A program made the translations under genes and the position numbers. Below are positions 16,114 to 26,488 of a stretch of DNA of 61,589 nt, piece after piece; the stretch's first letter is position 1; every line of letters starts with the position of its first letter. The notes under the pieces were generated by a model that worked only from the letters and a program-made list of their open reading frames with translations, did not search any database and was not told where the DNA came from. Source of the DNA: Candidatus Dormiibacterota bacterium (lineage in GTDB: Bacteria > Chloroflexota > Dormibacteria > Aeolococcales > Bog-877); assembly GCA_027306595.1 (NCBI GenBank), contig DAHUZI010000133.1, positions 1 to 61,589 of the forward strand, read 5' to 3'.

Positions 16114-17241
16114 ATGAGCATCATGCGGCGCATGTCCGATGTCTTCCAGCAGAAGGTGTCCAAGGTACTCGATCGCGCCGAGGACCCAGTCGAGGCCATC
16201 GATCTCTCCTACCAGAAGCAGCTGGAGGCGCTCCAGCAGGTGCGCCGGAGCGTCGCCGAGGTCCTGACCTCGGAGAAGCGCCTCGAGATGCAGGCCGCCC
16301 AGCTGCAGCAGAGCCAGACCAAGCTCCAGGGACAGGCTCGCCTCGCCCTCCAACAGGGGCGGGAGGATCTCGCCAAGCTCGCCCTGACCCGGTCCCAGAC
16401 CGCCCAGTCCCAGCTCGACGGGCTCCAGCAGCAGATCCAGCAGATGAAGGACCAGGAGCAGAAGCTGGAGCTCACCGCCCAGAAGCTCCAGGCCAAGGTC
16501 GAGAGCTTCCGCACCCAGCGCGAGACGCTCAAGGCCCAGTACTCCGCCGCTCAGGCGTCCACCAAGATCGGCGAGGCGGTCACCGGGCTCTCCGACCAGA
16601 TGGCGGACGTGACGATGATGACGGAGCGGGCGCAGGATCGGATCACCCAGATGCAGGCGCGTGCATCGGCGATCGACCAGCTGGTGGACAGCGGCACCCT
16701 CGACCAGATCGGGATCAGCTCGGGGGACGACATCGACCGCCAGCTCCAGGCCAAGGTCACCGACTCCGCGGTCGACAGCCAGCTCGCCCAGATGCGCCAG
16801 GAGCTCTTGGCCGGCCCGGCCGCCCCCCGTCTCGGCGCCGCCGACCAAGGGGGGGCGACCGCCGCCACCAACGGGGCGCAGACCGCGGCGGTGGCGGCGG
16901 CTGAGGCGCAGCCGATCGGCGCCGTCGGCCAGCCGATCGTCGTGCGCATCCATGGCGAGGACCAGTTCCGGCTGGCGGCGGGCGAGCGGACCGAGCTCGA
17001 CGCGCTCGACCAGGGGATCGCGGCGGCGGTGGACGGGGGCGATGCCGCCGCGTTCCACACCGCGCTCGTCGCCATGCTGACCTTCGTGCGCTCCCACGGC
17101 GAGCGCCTGCCGGCGGACGGGCTGGTGGCCTCCGACGCGGTCCTCCCGTCCGATGACATGACGCTCGACGAGGCCAGGCAGCTGCTCGGCGACCAGGGCC
17201 GGGTGGTCGACGCCGCGGGCGGCGCCACCGCCGGCGCCTAA
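16114..17241 (+). CDS. pspA: PspA/IM30 family protein with C-terminal extension (PspAA-like)
   Basis: MSIMRRMSDVFQQKVSKVLDRAEDPVEAIDLSYQKQLEALQQVRRSVAEV; long coiled coil; SD AAAGGAG. Confidence 0.88.
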   Translation: MSIMRRMSDVFQQKVSKVLDRAEDPVEAIDLSYQKQLEALQQVRRSVAEVLTSEKRLEMQAAQLQQSQTKLQGQARLALQQGREDLAKLALTRSQTAQSQLDGLQQQIQQMKDQEQKLELTAQKLQAKVESFRTQRETLKAQYSAAQASTKIGEAVTGLSDQMADVTMMTERAQDRITQMQARASAIDQLVDSGTLDQIGISSGDDIDRQLQAKVTDSAVDSQLAQMRQELLAGPAAPRLGAADQGGATAATNGAQTAAVAAAEAQPIGAVGQPIVVRIHGEDQFRLAAGERTELDALDQGIAAAVDGGDAAAFHTALVAMLTFVRSHGERLPADGLVASDAVLPSDDMTLDEARQLLGDQGRVVDAAGGATAGA

Positions 17242-17293
17242 GGCGCTCGGGGCGGGCCGGTCCGGCCGGCCCTTGGCTCGCTGAACGGGTTCC

Positions 17294-17944
17294 GTGGCCA
17301 CCCGGCCCGCGCTGCGCGCCTCCGACGCGGACCGAGATCGCGTCGCGACCGCGCTCGCCCACCATCACGCCGCCGGGCGCCTGAGCGTCGGCGAGTTCGA
17401 CGACCGGCTGGGCCGCGCCCTGACCGCGGTCACCGTGGCGGACCTCGATCGCCTGACGGCCGATCTGCCGGCGGTCACCGCCCCCGGCGCCCCGAGCGGG
17501 TGGGCGGCCCCGCTCGGCCCGCACCGGCCCGGGCCTGCGCCCGGCCTCGCCTACGCCGGGTTCTGGCTGCGGGCCGGGGCGCTGGGGCTGGACACGCTGG
17601 TCAGCGGGGTCCTGGTCGGGCTGCTCGACGTCGCCGGGGTGAAGGGACAGCCCATCGGCTGGGTCGCCATGGCCCTCTTCCCGCTGTACTTCGTGGCCGG
17701 CTGGGCGCTGGGCGCGACCCCCGGGATGCTCCCGATGGGCCTTCGGGTGCGGCGCGCCGAGGACGGGGGGCGGCCCGGGCTCGGGCGCGCGATCGCTCGC
17801 CTGGGCGGGTGGGTGATCACGACCTCATCGCTGGGGCTGGGCTTCGCGTGGGCCGCCTGGGACCCGCGTCGCCAGGGCTGGCACGATAAGGTCGCCGACA
17901 CCGTCGTGGTCCGGCGCCTGCCGGGCGACCGGCGCCGCCCCTAG
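17294..17944 (+). CDS. DUF1707 + RDD family membrane protein
   Basis: LRASDADRDRVATALAHHHAAGRLSVGEFDDRLGRAL then RDD-type helices. Confidence 0.85.
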   Translation: MATRPALRASDADRDRVATALAHHHAAGRLSVGEFDDRLGRALTAVTVADLDRLTADLPAVTAPGAPSGWAAPLGPHRPGPAPGLAYAGFWLRAGALGLDTLVSGVLVGLLDVAGVKGQPIGWVAMALFPLYFVAGWALGATPGMLPMGLRVRRAEDGGRPGLGRAIARLGGWVITTSSLGLGFAWAAWDPRRQGWHDKVADTVVVRRLPGDRRRP

Positions 17945-17966
17945 CCGGCGCGGCCCCAGCCCCGGA

Positions 17967-18611
17967 TCAGATCGGCGCGCCCCAGAGGGCGAACCAGCGC
18001 TCCAGCTGGGGCTCGACCGGGAGCTCGCCCTTGGCGAGCGCCGCCAGCCGCAGCTCGGCCGGGTTGTCGCGCCGGTGGAGGTCGGTGGGCACGAAGGGGT
18101 AGAAGGTCGCCTGCTTGTACCCATACACCCAGTAGACGGGCTGGGCGCCCTGCTGGAAGCGGAACACCGCAGCCAGCAGGCTGTCCCCCATCCCCTCGTC
18201 CAGCAGGTTCTGGGCCAGCCCGTGGAGCGCCGCCAGGGTGGCCTGGAGCTCGCCGCCGCCGATCACGAGCCAGTCGAAGCCCAGCTCGTCGGTATGCCGA
18301 TCGATCGCCAGCTTGCCGCTCGGGCCGCCGTCGGCCGCCGGCACCGCTGCCCCCGCGGGGGCCGGCAGGGCGCCGGGGCCGAGGAGGTCATCCTCGGCGG
18401 TCGACTCCTGGCTCACCATCGCCACGGCATCGGCCTGGATCTGGCTGAACTTGCCCGGTGGCAGCTGCTTGAAGACGATCGCCGCCCGCCCCGCCCAGTG
18501 CAGATCGCCTGCGGTCTCGAGGGTGATCCCGGCGGTGCTCATCGCGAAGAGCCGATCCTCGTTCGAGGGCGGCAGCTTCGTGCGTCCGAGGAGGCTGTCG
18601 AGGAATCCCAT
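17967..18611 (-). CDS. PspAB-like PspA-associated protein
   Basis: MGFLDSLLGRTKLPPSNEDRLFAMSTAGITLETAG; located between pspA and htpX. Confidence 0.7.
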   Translation of the reverse strand: MGFLDSLLGRTKLPPSNEDRLFAMSTAGITLETAGDLHWAGRAAIVFKQLPPGKFSQIQADAVAMVSQESTAEDDLLGPGALPAPAGAAVPAADGGPSGKLAIDRHTDELGFDWLVIGGGELQATLAALHGLAQNLLDEGMGDSLLAAVFRFQQGAQPVYWVYGYKQATFYPFVPTDLHRRDNPAELRLAALAKGELPVEPQLERWFALWGAPI

Positions 18612-18635
18612 CGCCGCCTGCGCCCGCGACCGCCG

Positions 18636-19553
18636 TCAGTGGGACAGCCGCCGCTCCAGCTCCTGCAGCCGCAGGACCCGGTGCTCGACCGAGGGGTGGG
18701 TGGAGAAGACCTCCGCCAGCGAGCCCTTGACGCTGGCGGGGACGAACATCAGGGCGTTGGCGGTCTGCATCTGGCGCAGGTCCTGGCTCGGGATCCGCTC
18801 CATCCGCCCGCTGATCTTGAGGAGGGCGGAGGCCAAGAGGGCGGGCTCCTGGGTGATCACCGCCGAGCCCCGGTCGGCCGCGTACTCCCGGTAGCGGGAG
18901 AGGGTGCGGATGAGCACGAAGCTGATCGCCCACACCACGGCCGCCACCAGCACGATGAGGATGAACGACCCGCCCTCGCTGCTCTGGCCCCGGCCCCGTC
19001 CGCCGTATCCGCCGCCATACCCGAGTCCGCCGCCGAACCAGAGCGAGGACTGGACGATGAAGGCGGCGATGGTGGCGAAGAAGCTCGCCATCGCCATGAC
19101 CCGCATGTCGCGGTGGATGACGTGGCTCAGCTCGTGGGCGAGCACCGCCTCCATCTCCCGGGGCTCGAGCTGCTCCAGGATCCCGGTGGTCACCGCCACC
19201 AGCGCGTGCTTGGGGTTGCGGCCGGTGGCGAGCGCGTTCGGAACCCGGCTCTGGATGATCGCCACCTTCGGCATCGGGATGTCGGTCATCTGGGCCAGCC
19301 GCTGCACGGTGGCGTGGAGCTGCGGCGCCTCGCTCTCGGTCACCTCCCTGGCCCCCAGCGTGGCCAGGATCAGCTTGTCGGAGAACGCGTATTGGACCCC
19401 AAGGAGGACGACGGCGATGACGACGATCCCCGCCACCGGCACGCCAACCCTGAGGAGCACCCCGACGAACACGAGGTAGAGGACGGCGAGGAGGAGCATC
19501 GTGAAGAACATGCGCAGGGTGAGGCCGTGGTCGGTGCCGATCGATCGCTTCAT
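18636..19553 (-). CDS. htpX: HtpX-like M48 metalloprotease
   Basis: VLAHELSHVIHRDMRVMAM zinc site, membrane helices. Confidence 0.92.
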   Translation of the reverse strand: MKRSIGTDHGLTLRMFFTMLLLAVLYLVFVGVLLRVGVPVAGIVVIAVVLLGVQYAFSDKLILATLGAREVTESEAPQLHATVQRLAQMTDIPMPKVAIIQSRVPNALATGRNPKHALVAVTTGILEQLEPREMEAVLAHELSHVIHRDMRVMAMASFFATIAAFIVQSSLWFGGGLGYGGGYGGRGRGQSSEGGSFILIVLVAAVVWAISFVLIRTLSRYREYAADRGSAVITQEPALLASALLKISGRMERIPSQDLRQMQTANALMFVPASVKGSLAEVFSTHPSVEHRVLRLQELERRLSH

Positions 19554-19710
19554 GCCCCCCTTATACCCGTTTCGGGATCGCCCCAGCAGCGGCGATCCCC
19601 GGCGCGGCCGGCGCCGCCTTGACGGCGCCGGGCCGGCGTGGGTAGATAGGCCCACCCGGGCGGCCGCCGCCGATCCCACCCCCGCGGCCCGGGCGAGAGG
19701 GGACGGGCCC

Positions 19711-20577
19711 ATGCCGCGATCGACCGCCAGCCTGCGCCAGATCGGCCTGGTGCCGGTCCCCCAGCGTCCCGCCGATCGCGATCCCCTGGTCGCCTACCTC
19801 CATGCGCTGAGCCCCGCGAGCCGGCGGGCCCAGGCCGAGGCCCTCCAGGTCATCGCCAGCGTCGCGACCCGGGGCGCGTGCGCGGCCGAGACGGTGCCCT
19901 GGGAGCACTGGCGCGCCCACCACACCGAGGCGGTGACCGGGTGGCTCGGCCGCAAGTACCGGCCGGCGACGGTCGAGCGCCATCTGGGGGCCCTGCGCGG
20001 GGTCCTGCGGCAGGCGTGGTGCCTGCGGCTGATGGACGCCGCCGCGTACTACCGGGCCGCCGCCCTGCCCGGTCCGGACGGTCGCCCCCAGCGCGCGCTC
20101 GGCCAGGGGGAGCTGCGCGCCCTGCTCTCCGCCTGCGGGGCCGATCCCGGTCCCGCCGGCCGCCGCGATGCCGCCCTCGTGTGGCTGCTCTTCCGCAGCG
20201 GGCTGCGTGGCTCGGAGGTCGTGGGGCTCGATGCCGCCGACGTGGACCCACGCCGCCGGCTCCTCGCGCTGGCGGGCGGGTCGGCCGAGGTCTCGCCCCG
20301 CCGGGTCCTCCTCTCCCCCGCCGCGTGGGCGTCGCTCTCGGCGTGGCTCCCCCTGCGGGCTGCCGCCGAGCCCGCCCTCCTCCAGCTGGTTGAGGACGGG
20401 GCGGTGCGGGCCCAGCGGCTCAGCCGGCGCCATCTGTCCCAGCTGATCCGGTCGCGGGCGGCGGCGGCCGGCCTCCAGCGGCCCGCGGTCCTCGCCGCCT
20501 ATTCCCCACCACCCCGCCGGATCCCGACCGCGCAGGCGCCGCCAGCGGCGACCGCCTCCACGGCGGGGCGCCGGTAA
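19711..20577 (+). pseudogene. Truncated tyrosine recombinase (lacks HxxR and Tyr boxes)
   Basis: N-terminal SAM-like domain and FRSGLRGSEVVGLDAADVD box I, but the C-terminus ends in AGLQRPAVLAAYSPPPRRIPTAQ. Confidence 0.65.
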
Positions 20578-20754
20578 GATCTCACCCGGTGCCACACCCG
20601 CCCCCTTCCACCCGCCGCGCTGGGGCCCTGGCCCCAGCCGCCTCGCCCCGCCGCGCGAGCGCCCAGGCCGTGCAGCTCGCCTCTCCCCCAAACCGACCGC
20701 GCCCCGCGCGGCCCGCAAGCCCCAGCTGACCTGTCATCGGAGGATCCCCGCCCC

Positions 20755-21018
20755 ATGCTCCACCTCATCGCCTTCATCGTCATCGGTGTCGTCATCGGCG
20801 CCTTCTTCATCCGCGGCCAGAGCGGCGTCCCCGCGGCGACGCGGGTGATCGGTGGCCTGGTCGGGTCGCTCGCCGGCGGCTACATCGCGCTGGCCATCCT
20901 CGGCCAGTCGCACACCAGCGGGAAGTACGGCTCGCTCCTGGTCGCCATCGTCCTCGCCCTGATCCTGTCGCTGGTCGCGGCTCAGATGACGGGCGGCGCC
21001 CAGGCCGTGCGCCGCTGA
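20755..21018 (+). CDS. GlsB/YeaQ/YmgE-like stress-response small membrane protein
   Basis: Three-helix small protein with VGGLVGSLAGGYIALAILG. Confidence 0.6.
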   Translation: MLHLIAFIVIGVVIGAFFIRGQSGVPAATRVIGGLVGSLAGGYIALAILGQSHTSGKYGSLLVAIVLALILSLVAAQMTGGAQAVRR

Positions 21019-21039
21019 CCCTCGGGGCTTGTCCCCGCC

Positions 21040-21990
21040 TCAGGCCTCCGGGGGCGGGGCGGCGGCCAGCAGGGCCCGCGCGGCGCGCGCGTCCCGTCCG
21101 ATCTGTCCGCGGAGCGCGGCCTCGTCCGGGAACCGCTCCTCGGCCCGCAGCCGCTGGACGAAGACCGTCTCCAGCCAGGTCCCGTAGAGGTCGCCGGGAT
21201 CGTCGAGGCAGTGCGCCTCGACCTGGACGGGGCCGCCGCCGAAGTGGGGGCGAACGCCCACGTTCGCGACCGCCGGGCGGAACCCCGCGCCCGCCCACCT
21301 GACCCAGACGGCGTAGACCCCGAAGGCGGGGAGCAGCTGCTCGGGCCTGACCCCAAGGTTGGCGGTCGGGAAGCCGAGGCGGGTCGCGACCCGCTCGCCC
21401 CGGACCACCGGCCCGGCGAGCCCGAACGGCCGCCCCAGCAGGCCGGTCGCCTCGTCCAACCGGCCGGCCGCGAGGGCGGCGCGGATCCGCGTGCTGCTGA
21501 CCCGCTCGCCACCGGCCTCGACCGCCTGGAGCTCGTCGACCCAGAAGCCGCGCCGGGCCCCGTGGGCCGCCAGGACCTCCGGGGTGCCGTGGCGGCGATG
21601 CCCCATCGCGAACCCGGGGCCGACGAGCAGCCCTCGGAGCCGGTGGCGGGCCAGCAGGCGATCGCAGAACTCCCCGGCGGTCAGCCGGCTCACCGCTTCG
21701 GAGAACTCGATCACCTGGAGGCGGTCCACCCCGAGCGCGGCGAGGCGCAGGCGCCGGGCGTCGGGCACCGTGATCAGCTGCGGCGCCCGTTCCGGGGCCA
21801 GCACCTGGAGGGGATGGGGTTCGAAGACGACGCAGAGGCTGCGGGCCCCAGCCGCCCGGGCGCGCCGCCGCAGCTCGGCGATCACCGCCTGGTGGCCGAG
21901 ATGCACGCCGTCGAAGTTCCCGACCGTGGCGACGACCGGGTCGCCGTCCGCGGTCGGCCCGGGGCCGGGGAGCCCGAACCGCACCTCCAC
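21040..21990 (-). CDS. ribF: Bifunctional riboflavin kinase/FAD synthetase
   Basis: VATVGNFDGVHLGHQAVI, VSSTRIRAALAAGRLDEATGLLGRP. Confidence 0.95.
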   Translation of the reverse strand: MEVRFGLPGPGPTADGDPVVATVGNFDGVHLGHQAVIAELRRRARAAGARSLCVVFEPHPLQVLAPERAPQLITVPDARRLRLAALGVDRLQVIEFSEAVSRLTAGEFCDRLLARHRLRGLLVGPGFAMGHRRHGTPEVLAAHGARRGFWVDELQAVEAGGERVSSTRIRAALAAGRLDEATGLLGRPFGLAGPVVRGERVATRLGFPTANLGVRPEQLLPAFGVYAVWVRWAGAGFRPAVANVGVRPHFGGGPVQVEAHCLDDPGDLYGTWLETVFVQRLRAEERFPDEAALRGQIGRDARAARALLAAAPPPEA

Positions 21991-22040
21991 GGTCAGCCGG
22001 CTCCGGCGGCGAACGCCGCCTCAGGCACCGGTCGGCCCCG

Positions 22041-23033
22041 TCAGCCGCCGAGCGGCGCGAGGACCTTGAGCGGCCGGAAGTGGCCGCCGTGGACCTCCCC
22101 GACGGCGAGCAGCCGGCCATCGAGCCCGTGAGCCCGGACGACCGTGCCTGGCGCCAGGGGCCCGGGCCGCGGCAGCCACGCCCCGCCGCCCCGGCGCACC
22201 ACCATCGCCGCGGCCGGCAGGAGATCCACCCGGGGCAGGGATGCGAGCGCCGCCTCGGGGGGCAGCAGGAAGGCGAAGGGGTCGGGGGCGACCTCGAGAT
22301 CGGCGAGGGCGACCGCGTCCGCCAGCCGGAAGGGCCCATAGCTGGTGCGCTCGAGCCAGCCGAGGAGCCCGCCCGTCCCCAGCCGCTCGCCGAGATCGGT
22401 CGCCAGAACCCGCAGGTAGGTGCCGCGCCCGCAGGTCACCTCCACCTCGGCCTCGGCCACCGGCCCGGGGCGGAAGGCGAGCAGGGTTGCCCGGTGGATG
22501 TCGACGGGCCGGGCGCGGCGCTCGACCTCCACCCCGGCGCGGGCGAGCTCGTAGAGGTGGCGGCCCTCGTGGCGGACCGCCGAGTGCATCGGCGGCACCT
22601 GCTCGATCCGACCGAGAAAGGTGGACAGGGCGGCCTCAACCCCCTCGCTCGTGAGCTGGGCGGCGCTGGAGCCGGGGACGACCGTGCCCTCAAGGTCGCC
22701 GGTCTCGCTGCGCTCCCCGAGGCGGATCACCGCGTGGTAGGTCTTCGGCTCCTCGAGGAGGTACTCGACCAGGCGAGTCGCCCGGCCCAGGAAGAGCGGC
22801 AGCACCCCGGTCGCGACCGGGTCCAGCGTCCCCGCATGGCCCACGTGCCGCTCGTCGAAGACCCGGCGGACCGCGCGGACGACCTGGAACGAGGTGAGCC
22901 CGGCCGGTTTGGCGACGTTGAGGACGCCGGTGACGACGGGGCGCGGTCCGGCCGACCGCCGCCGCTGCGTCGGGGCCGCGTGCTCCGGGCCGGCCGGAGC
23001 CGGCCGGCCCTGGCCCTCGGTCTCGGCGCTCAC
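22041..23033 (-). CDS. truB: tRNA pseudouridine(55) synthase
   Basis: GVLNVAKPAGLTSFQVV, GHAGTLDPVATGVLPL. Confidence 0.95.
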   Translation of the reverse strand: MSAETEGQGRPAPAGPEHAAPTQRRRSAGPRPVVTGVLNVAKPAGLTSFQVVRAVRRVFDERHVGHAGTLDPVATGVLPLFLGRATRLVEYLLEEPKTYHAVIRLGERSETGDLEGTVVPGSSAAQLTSEGVEAALSTFLGRIEQVPPMHSAVRHEGRHLYELARAGVEVERRARPVDIHRATLLAFRPGPVAEAEVEVTCGRGTYLRVLATDLGERLGTGGLLGWLERTSYGPFRLADAVALADLEVAPDPFAFLLPPEAALASLPRVDLLPAAAMVVRRGGGAWLPRPGPLAPGTVVRAHGLDGRLLAVGEVHGGHFRPLKVLAPLGG

Positions 23034-24022
23034 TGGGGGGCCGCCGCCAGCTGGCCGATGGCGCGGCGGCAGGCGTCGAGCACCAGCGAGCGGGCCGGCT
23101 CCAGGGGCTGGGCGAGGTCGGCGCCGGCGGCGCGCGCGTGTCCCCCACCCCCGAAGGGCGCCACCAGCTCGTGCGCCTCCACCCCGACCCGGGTCCTCAC
23201 GCTGACCTTGGTCGCTTTGGGGCCGGTCACCTTGAAGAGGCAGGCGATCACAAAGGTGTCCAGGGACTGGAGGATGTCGATCAGCCCCTCGGTCTCCTCC
23301 ATGGCGGCTCCGGCCTCCTCGAGGACCGCCGGCGTCACCTCCCCCCACACCAGGCGGCCGTCGCAGTCCAGACGGGCGGCCGCGGTGACCAGGGCGTGGA
23401 GCCGCAGGGTCGAGGCCGGCTGTGACTTGTAGGCCATCCGAGCAATCCAGGCGGGATCGGCGCCGAGTTCGGCGAGCTCGGCGCCGCAGCGCAGCGCCCG
23501 AGCGGTGGTGTTGTCGTGTCGAAAGCCGCCGGTGTCGGTGAGGAGCGCCGCGTAGAGGTTCGTGGCCGCGCCGTGCGCGATCGGCAGCCCCAGCGCCTGG
23601 AGGAGGCGGAGGAGCAGCTCGCCGGTCGCCGGGGCCTGCGTGTCGACGAGGGCGACGTCGCCGAAGCCGCCGTTGCTGCGGTGGTGGTCGATCACCACCA
23701 GCTTGGGGGCGCGCTCGATCCGCTCGCGCAGCTCCCCGAAGCGGCTCGGGCTGCCGGCGTCGAAGGTCATCGCCACCGCGTGGTCGGGGGCCAAGTGCTG
23801 ATTCACGAGGGGATAGCCGGGCAAGAAGCGAAGGAGCCGGGGGACCGGCGGCGGCACCCACGGGTAGGTGCGCTTCCCGCTTCGCTCGAGGGCGTCCGCC
23901 ATCGCCAGCACGCTGCCCAGCGAGTCGGCGTCGGCGTCCTTGTGGCCGACCAGCAGGAAGTCGTCGGACTCGGCGAGGATCCGCCCGATCGCGGCCACGA
24001 TGGCGGGGTCGAGCCCGGTCAC
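23030..24022 (-). CDS. nrnA: DHH/DHHA1 phosphoesterase (NrnA-like)
   Basis: GHKDADADSLGSVLAM, VVIDHHRSN, GGGGHARAAG. Confidence 0.9.
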   Translation of the reverse strand: MTGLDPAIVAAIGRILAESDDFLLVGHKDADADSLGSVLAMADALERSGKRTYPWVPPPVPRLLRFLPGYPLVNQHLAPDHAVAMTFDAGSPSRFGELRERIERAPKLVVIDHHRSNGGFGDVALVDTQAPATGELLLRLLQALGLPIAHGAATNLYAALLTDTGGFRHDNTTARALRCGAELAELGADPAWIARMAYKSQPASTLRLHALVTAAARLDCDGRLVWGEVTPAVLEEAGAAMEETEGLIDILQSLDTFVIACLFKVTGPKATKVSVRTRVGVEAHELVAPFGGGGHARAAGADLAQPLEPARSLVLDACRRAIGQLAAAPQ

Positions 24023-24420
24023 GGGGCCTTCTCCCCGCCCGCCCGGTCCGGCAGGCGCTCCAGGACCTCGCTGATGTGGACGGCGTAGGCGATCGACTCG
24101 TCTAGGACGAAGTGGAGCCGGGGGATCCGCCTCAGGTTGGTCAGGCGCTCGCCCAGCCGGTGGCGGAGGAAGCCGCCGAGGTGCTCGAGTCGGTCGACCG
24201 CCAGGCGCCGGCGGGCGTCGTCGCCGACCACGCTGATCCTCACCGTCGCCTCCTGGAGATCGCGGCTGCAGGAGACGCTGACGACGGTCGCCATCCCCAC
24301 TCGGGGATCCTTGACGTCGGCGAGTAGGCAGGCCGCCAGCTCCGCCCGCAGCTGGCTGTTGACCCGCTCGAGTCGGTGGGAGGGGGCGTGGGACCCGGAC
24401 ACGGCGGAAGGCGCGCTCAC
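24019..24420 (-). CDS. rbfA: 30S ribosome-binding factor A
   Basis: HRLERVNSQLRAELAACLLADVKDPRVG; position in nusA-infB operon. Confidence 0.9.
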   Translation of the reverse strand: MSAPSAVSGSHAPSHRLERVNSQLRAELAACLLADVKDPRVGMATVVSVSCSRDLQEATVRISVVGDDARRRLAVDRLEHLGGFLRHRLGERLTNLRRIPRLHFVLDESIAYAVHISEVLERLPDRAGGEKAP

Positions 24421-26168
24421 GCGTTCCGCTGCTGGACCACCGATACCTCGAGGACGTCACCGACCTGGAAGTCCTGGTAGTCGCCGAGGTCGATGCCGCA
24501 GTCGTAGCCCTCGCTCACCTCGCGGACGTCCTCCTTGAAGCGCCGAAGGGAGGAGATCCGGCCGCGGTGGACCTCACGATTGTCGCGGCGCACGCTGACG
24601 ACGCCATCGCGGACAACCCGACCCTCCAGGACGTGGGAGCCGGCGATGAATCCGGTCTTGGGCACCCGGATGCGCTGTCGCACCTCCGCCCGGCCGCTGA
24701 AGACCTCCTCGAAGGTCGGTTCGTGCAGGCCGCGGATGGCGCGCTCGATGTCCTCGGTGAGGTGGTAGACGACGTCATAGGTGCGGACGTCGACATGCTG
24801 GCGATCGGCGACCTGGCGGGCGTTCGCGTCCGGCCGAACGTTGTAGCCGACCACGATCGCGCCGGCCGCGGCCGCGAGGTTGACGTCGTCCTCAGTGATC
24901 GGCCCGACCCCCTCGAGGACCATGGTCAGGCGCACGAGCGGGTCGCTGAACCGCTGGAGCACACCCCGGAGCGCCTCCAGCGCGCCGTGGCTGTCGGCCT
25001 TGACCACGAGCCCGAGATCGCGGACCGCCGCCTGCCCCTGGCGGGAGAGGTCGGCCAGGCTCACCCGCCGGACCGCCGGCGTCCCCCCGCCGGCGGCGGC
25101 GAGGCGGGCCTCGGCCAGCGTGCGCGCTGCCCGCTCGCTGGCCAAGACCTCGAAGCGATCACCGGCGCGCGGAACCGACGGGAGCCCGGCGACCAGCGCC
25201 GGCTGGCTGGGGCCGGCCTGGTGGATGCGCCGCCCACGATCGTCGGACATCGACCGGACTCGGCCCGCGATCGTGCCCACGACGACGTGGTCCTGGAGGT
25301 GGAGGGTGCCGTCCTGGACGAGGACGGTAGCGAGGGGGCCCTGGCCGCGGTCGAGGTGGGCGTCGATAACGGTCCCGGTCGCCGGCAGGCTCGGATCCGC
25401 CGTCGGCTCCTGGAGGTCCGCCACCAGCAGGATCATCTCGAGGAGGTGCGGGATGCCCTCGCCCGACCGCGCCGAGACCGGCACCGCGACCACCTCGCCG
25501 CCGTACTCCTCCACGACCAGCTGGCGCTCGGTCAGCTGCTGCTTGACCCGATCGGGGTTGGCATCGGGGAGATCGACCTTGTTGATCGCCACGATGAGGG
25601 GGACCCCCGCCGCCCGGGCGTGCTGGATCGCCTCGTCGGTCTGGGGCATGATCCCGTCGTCGGCGGCCACCACCAGCACCGCCACGTCCGTGACGTTGGC
25701 CCCCCGGGCGCGCATGGCCGTGAAGGCCTCGTGGCCCGGGGTGTCGATGAAGGTGATCGCCCGCCCCTCCCAGGTGACCACGCTAGCCCCGATCCGCTGG
25801 GTGATCCCGCCCGCCTCGCTGGCGGCGACCTGGGTGTGGCGGATCGCGTCCAGCAGGCTCGTCTTGCCGTGGTCCACATGGCCGAGGACCGTGACGACCG
25901 GCGGTCGGGGCACCCCCTGGCCGGCGGCGCGGGCCACCCGAGCCGGGGCTGGCGCCGACACGCCGGTGACGGCGGCGGCCCCGGCGGGGACCACCTCGAC
26001 GGCGAACTGCTCCGCGAGCAGGCGGGCGGTCGCGAACTCGAGATTCTGGTTGATGCTCGCGAGGATGCGGTGCTGGAGGAGGGCCTTGGAGATCTCCGCG
26101 GGGGGGACGCCGAAGGCCTGTCCGAGCTCCTTGACCGTGAGCCGGGGGGGCAGGGCGACCTGCTTCAC
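24417..26168 (-). CDS. infB: Translation initiation factor IF-2 (short form)
   Basis: [42 protein letters not shown] start overlaps ylxR stop (GTGA). Confidence 0.95.
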   Translation of the reverse strand: MKQVALPPRLTVKELGQAFGVPPAEISKALLQHRILASINQNLEFATARLLAEQFAVEVVPAGAAAVTGVSAPAPARVARAAGQGVPRPPVVTVLGHVDHGKTSLLDAIRHTQVAASEAGGITQRIGASVVTWEGRAITFIDTPGHEAFTAMRARGANVTDVAVLVVAADDGIMPQTDEAIQHARAAGVPLIVAINKVDLPDANPDRVKQQLTERQLVVEEYGGEVVAVPVSARSGEGIPHLLEMILLVADLQEPTADPSLPATGTVIDAHLDRGQGPLATVLVQDGTLHLQDHVVVGTIAGRVRSMSDDRGRRIHQAGPSQPALVAGLPSVPRAGDRFEVLASERAARTLAEARLAAAGGGTPAVRRVSLADLSRQGQAAVRDLGLVVKADSHGALEALRGVLQRFSDPLVRLTMVLEGVGPITEDDVNLAAAAGAIVVGYNVRPDANARQVADRQHVDVRTYDVVYHLTEDIERAIRGLHEPTFEEVFSGRAEVRQRIRVPKTGFIAGSHVLEGRVVRDGVVSVRRDNREVHRGRISSLRRFKEDVREVSEGYDCGIDLGDYQDFQVGDVLEVSVVQQRNA

Positions 26169-26488
26169 GATGGCGATGGTCGATCCTCCACGTCGTGGGC
26201 CGGGGATTGGGACGGCGGGGGCGCGGCGGCGAGCCCGTCCGCCAGGGCCGCGAGGTCCACCGCCGCAGCTGGGAGTCGGAGGGCCCGCGCCAGTCGGCCG
26301 CGGCCGCCCGCCGTCTTGAGGCACTCCATCCTCGCACAGCAGTAGGCCCCGCGGCCAAGGCGGGGGGCGCCAGTCACCTCCCAGACGGCCCGCCCCCCCC
26401 GAGCGCACAGCCGCCGGAGCGCTGACTGCGGCCGCCTGGTGCCACAGCCCAGGCAGCGGCGGACCGGCGTGCGCGGCGGCCGGCTCAC
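26165..26488 (-). CDS. ylxR: YlxR (DUF448) RNA-binding protein
   Basis: [21 protein letters not shown]...GRGAYCC. Confidence 0.9.
   Translation of the reverse strand: MSRPPRTPVRRCLGCGTRRPQSALRRLCARGGRAVWEVTGAPRLGRGAYCCARMECLKTAGGRGRLARALRLPAAAVDLAALADGLAAAPPPSQSPAHDVEDRPSPS

Noticed and set aside
26166-26180. Possible AUC start for infB upstream of GTG (SD TGGAGG followed by ATC)
   Set aside because: GTG at 26168 forms a GTGA overlap with the ylxR stop, consistent with neighbouring gene junctions, so the canonical GTG start is preferred
24567-26345. Long plus-strand ORFs opposite housekeeping genes (e.g. 24567..26345, 26683..29085, 38148..40514, 52271..55564)
   Set aside because: Antisense shadow ORFs typical of about 70% GC DNA; low-complexity R/P/G/A-rich products, while the opposite strand encodes conserved proteins
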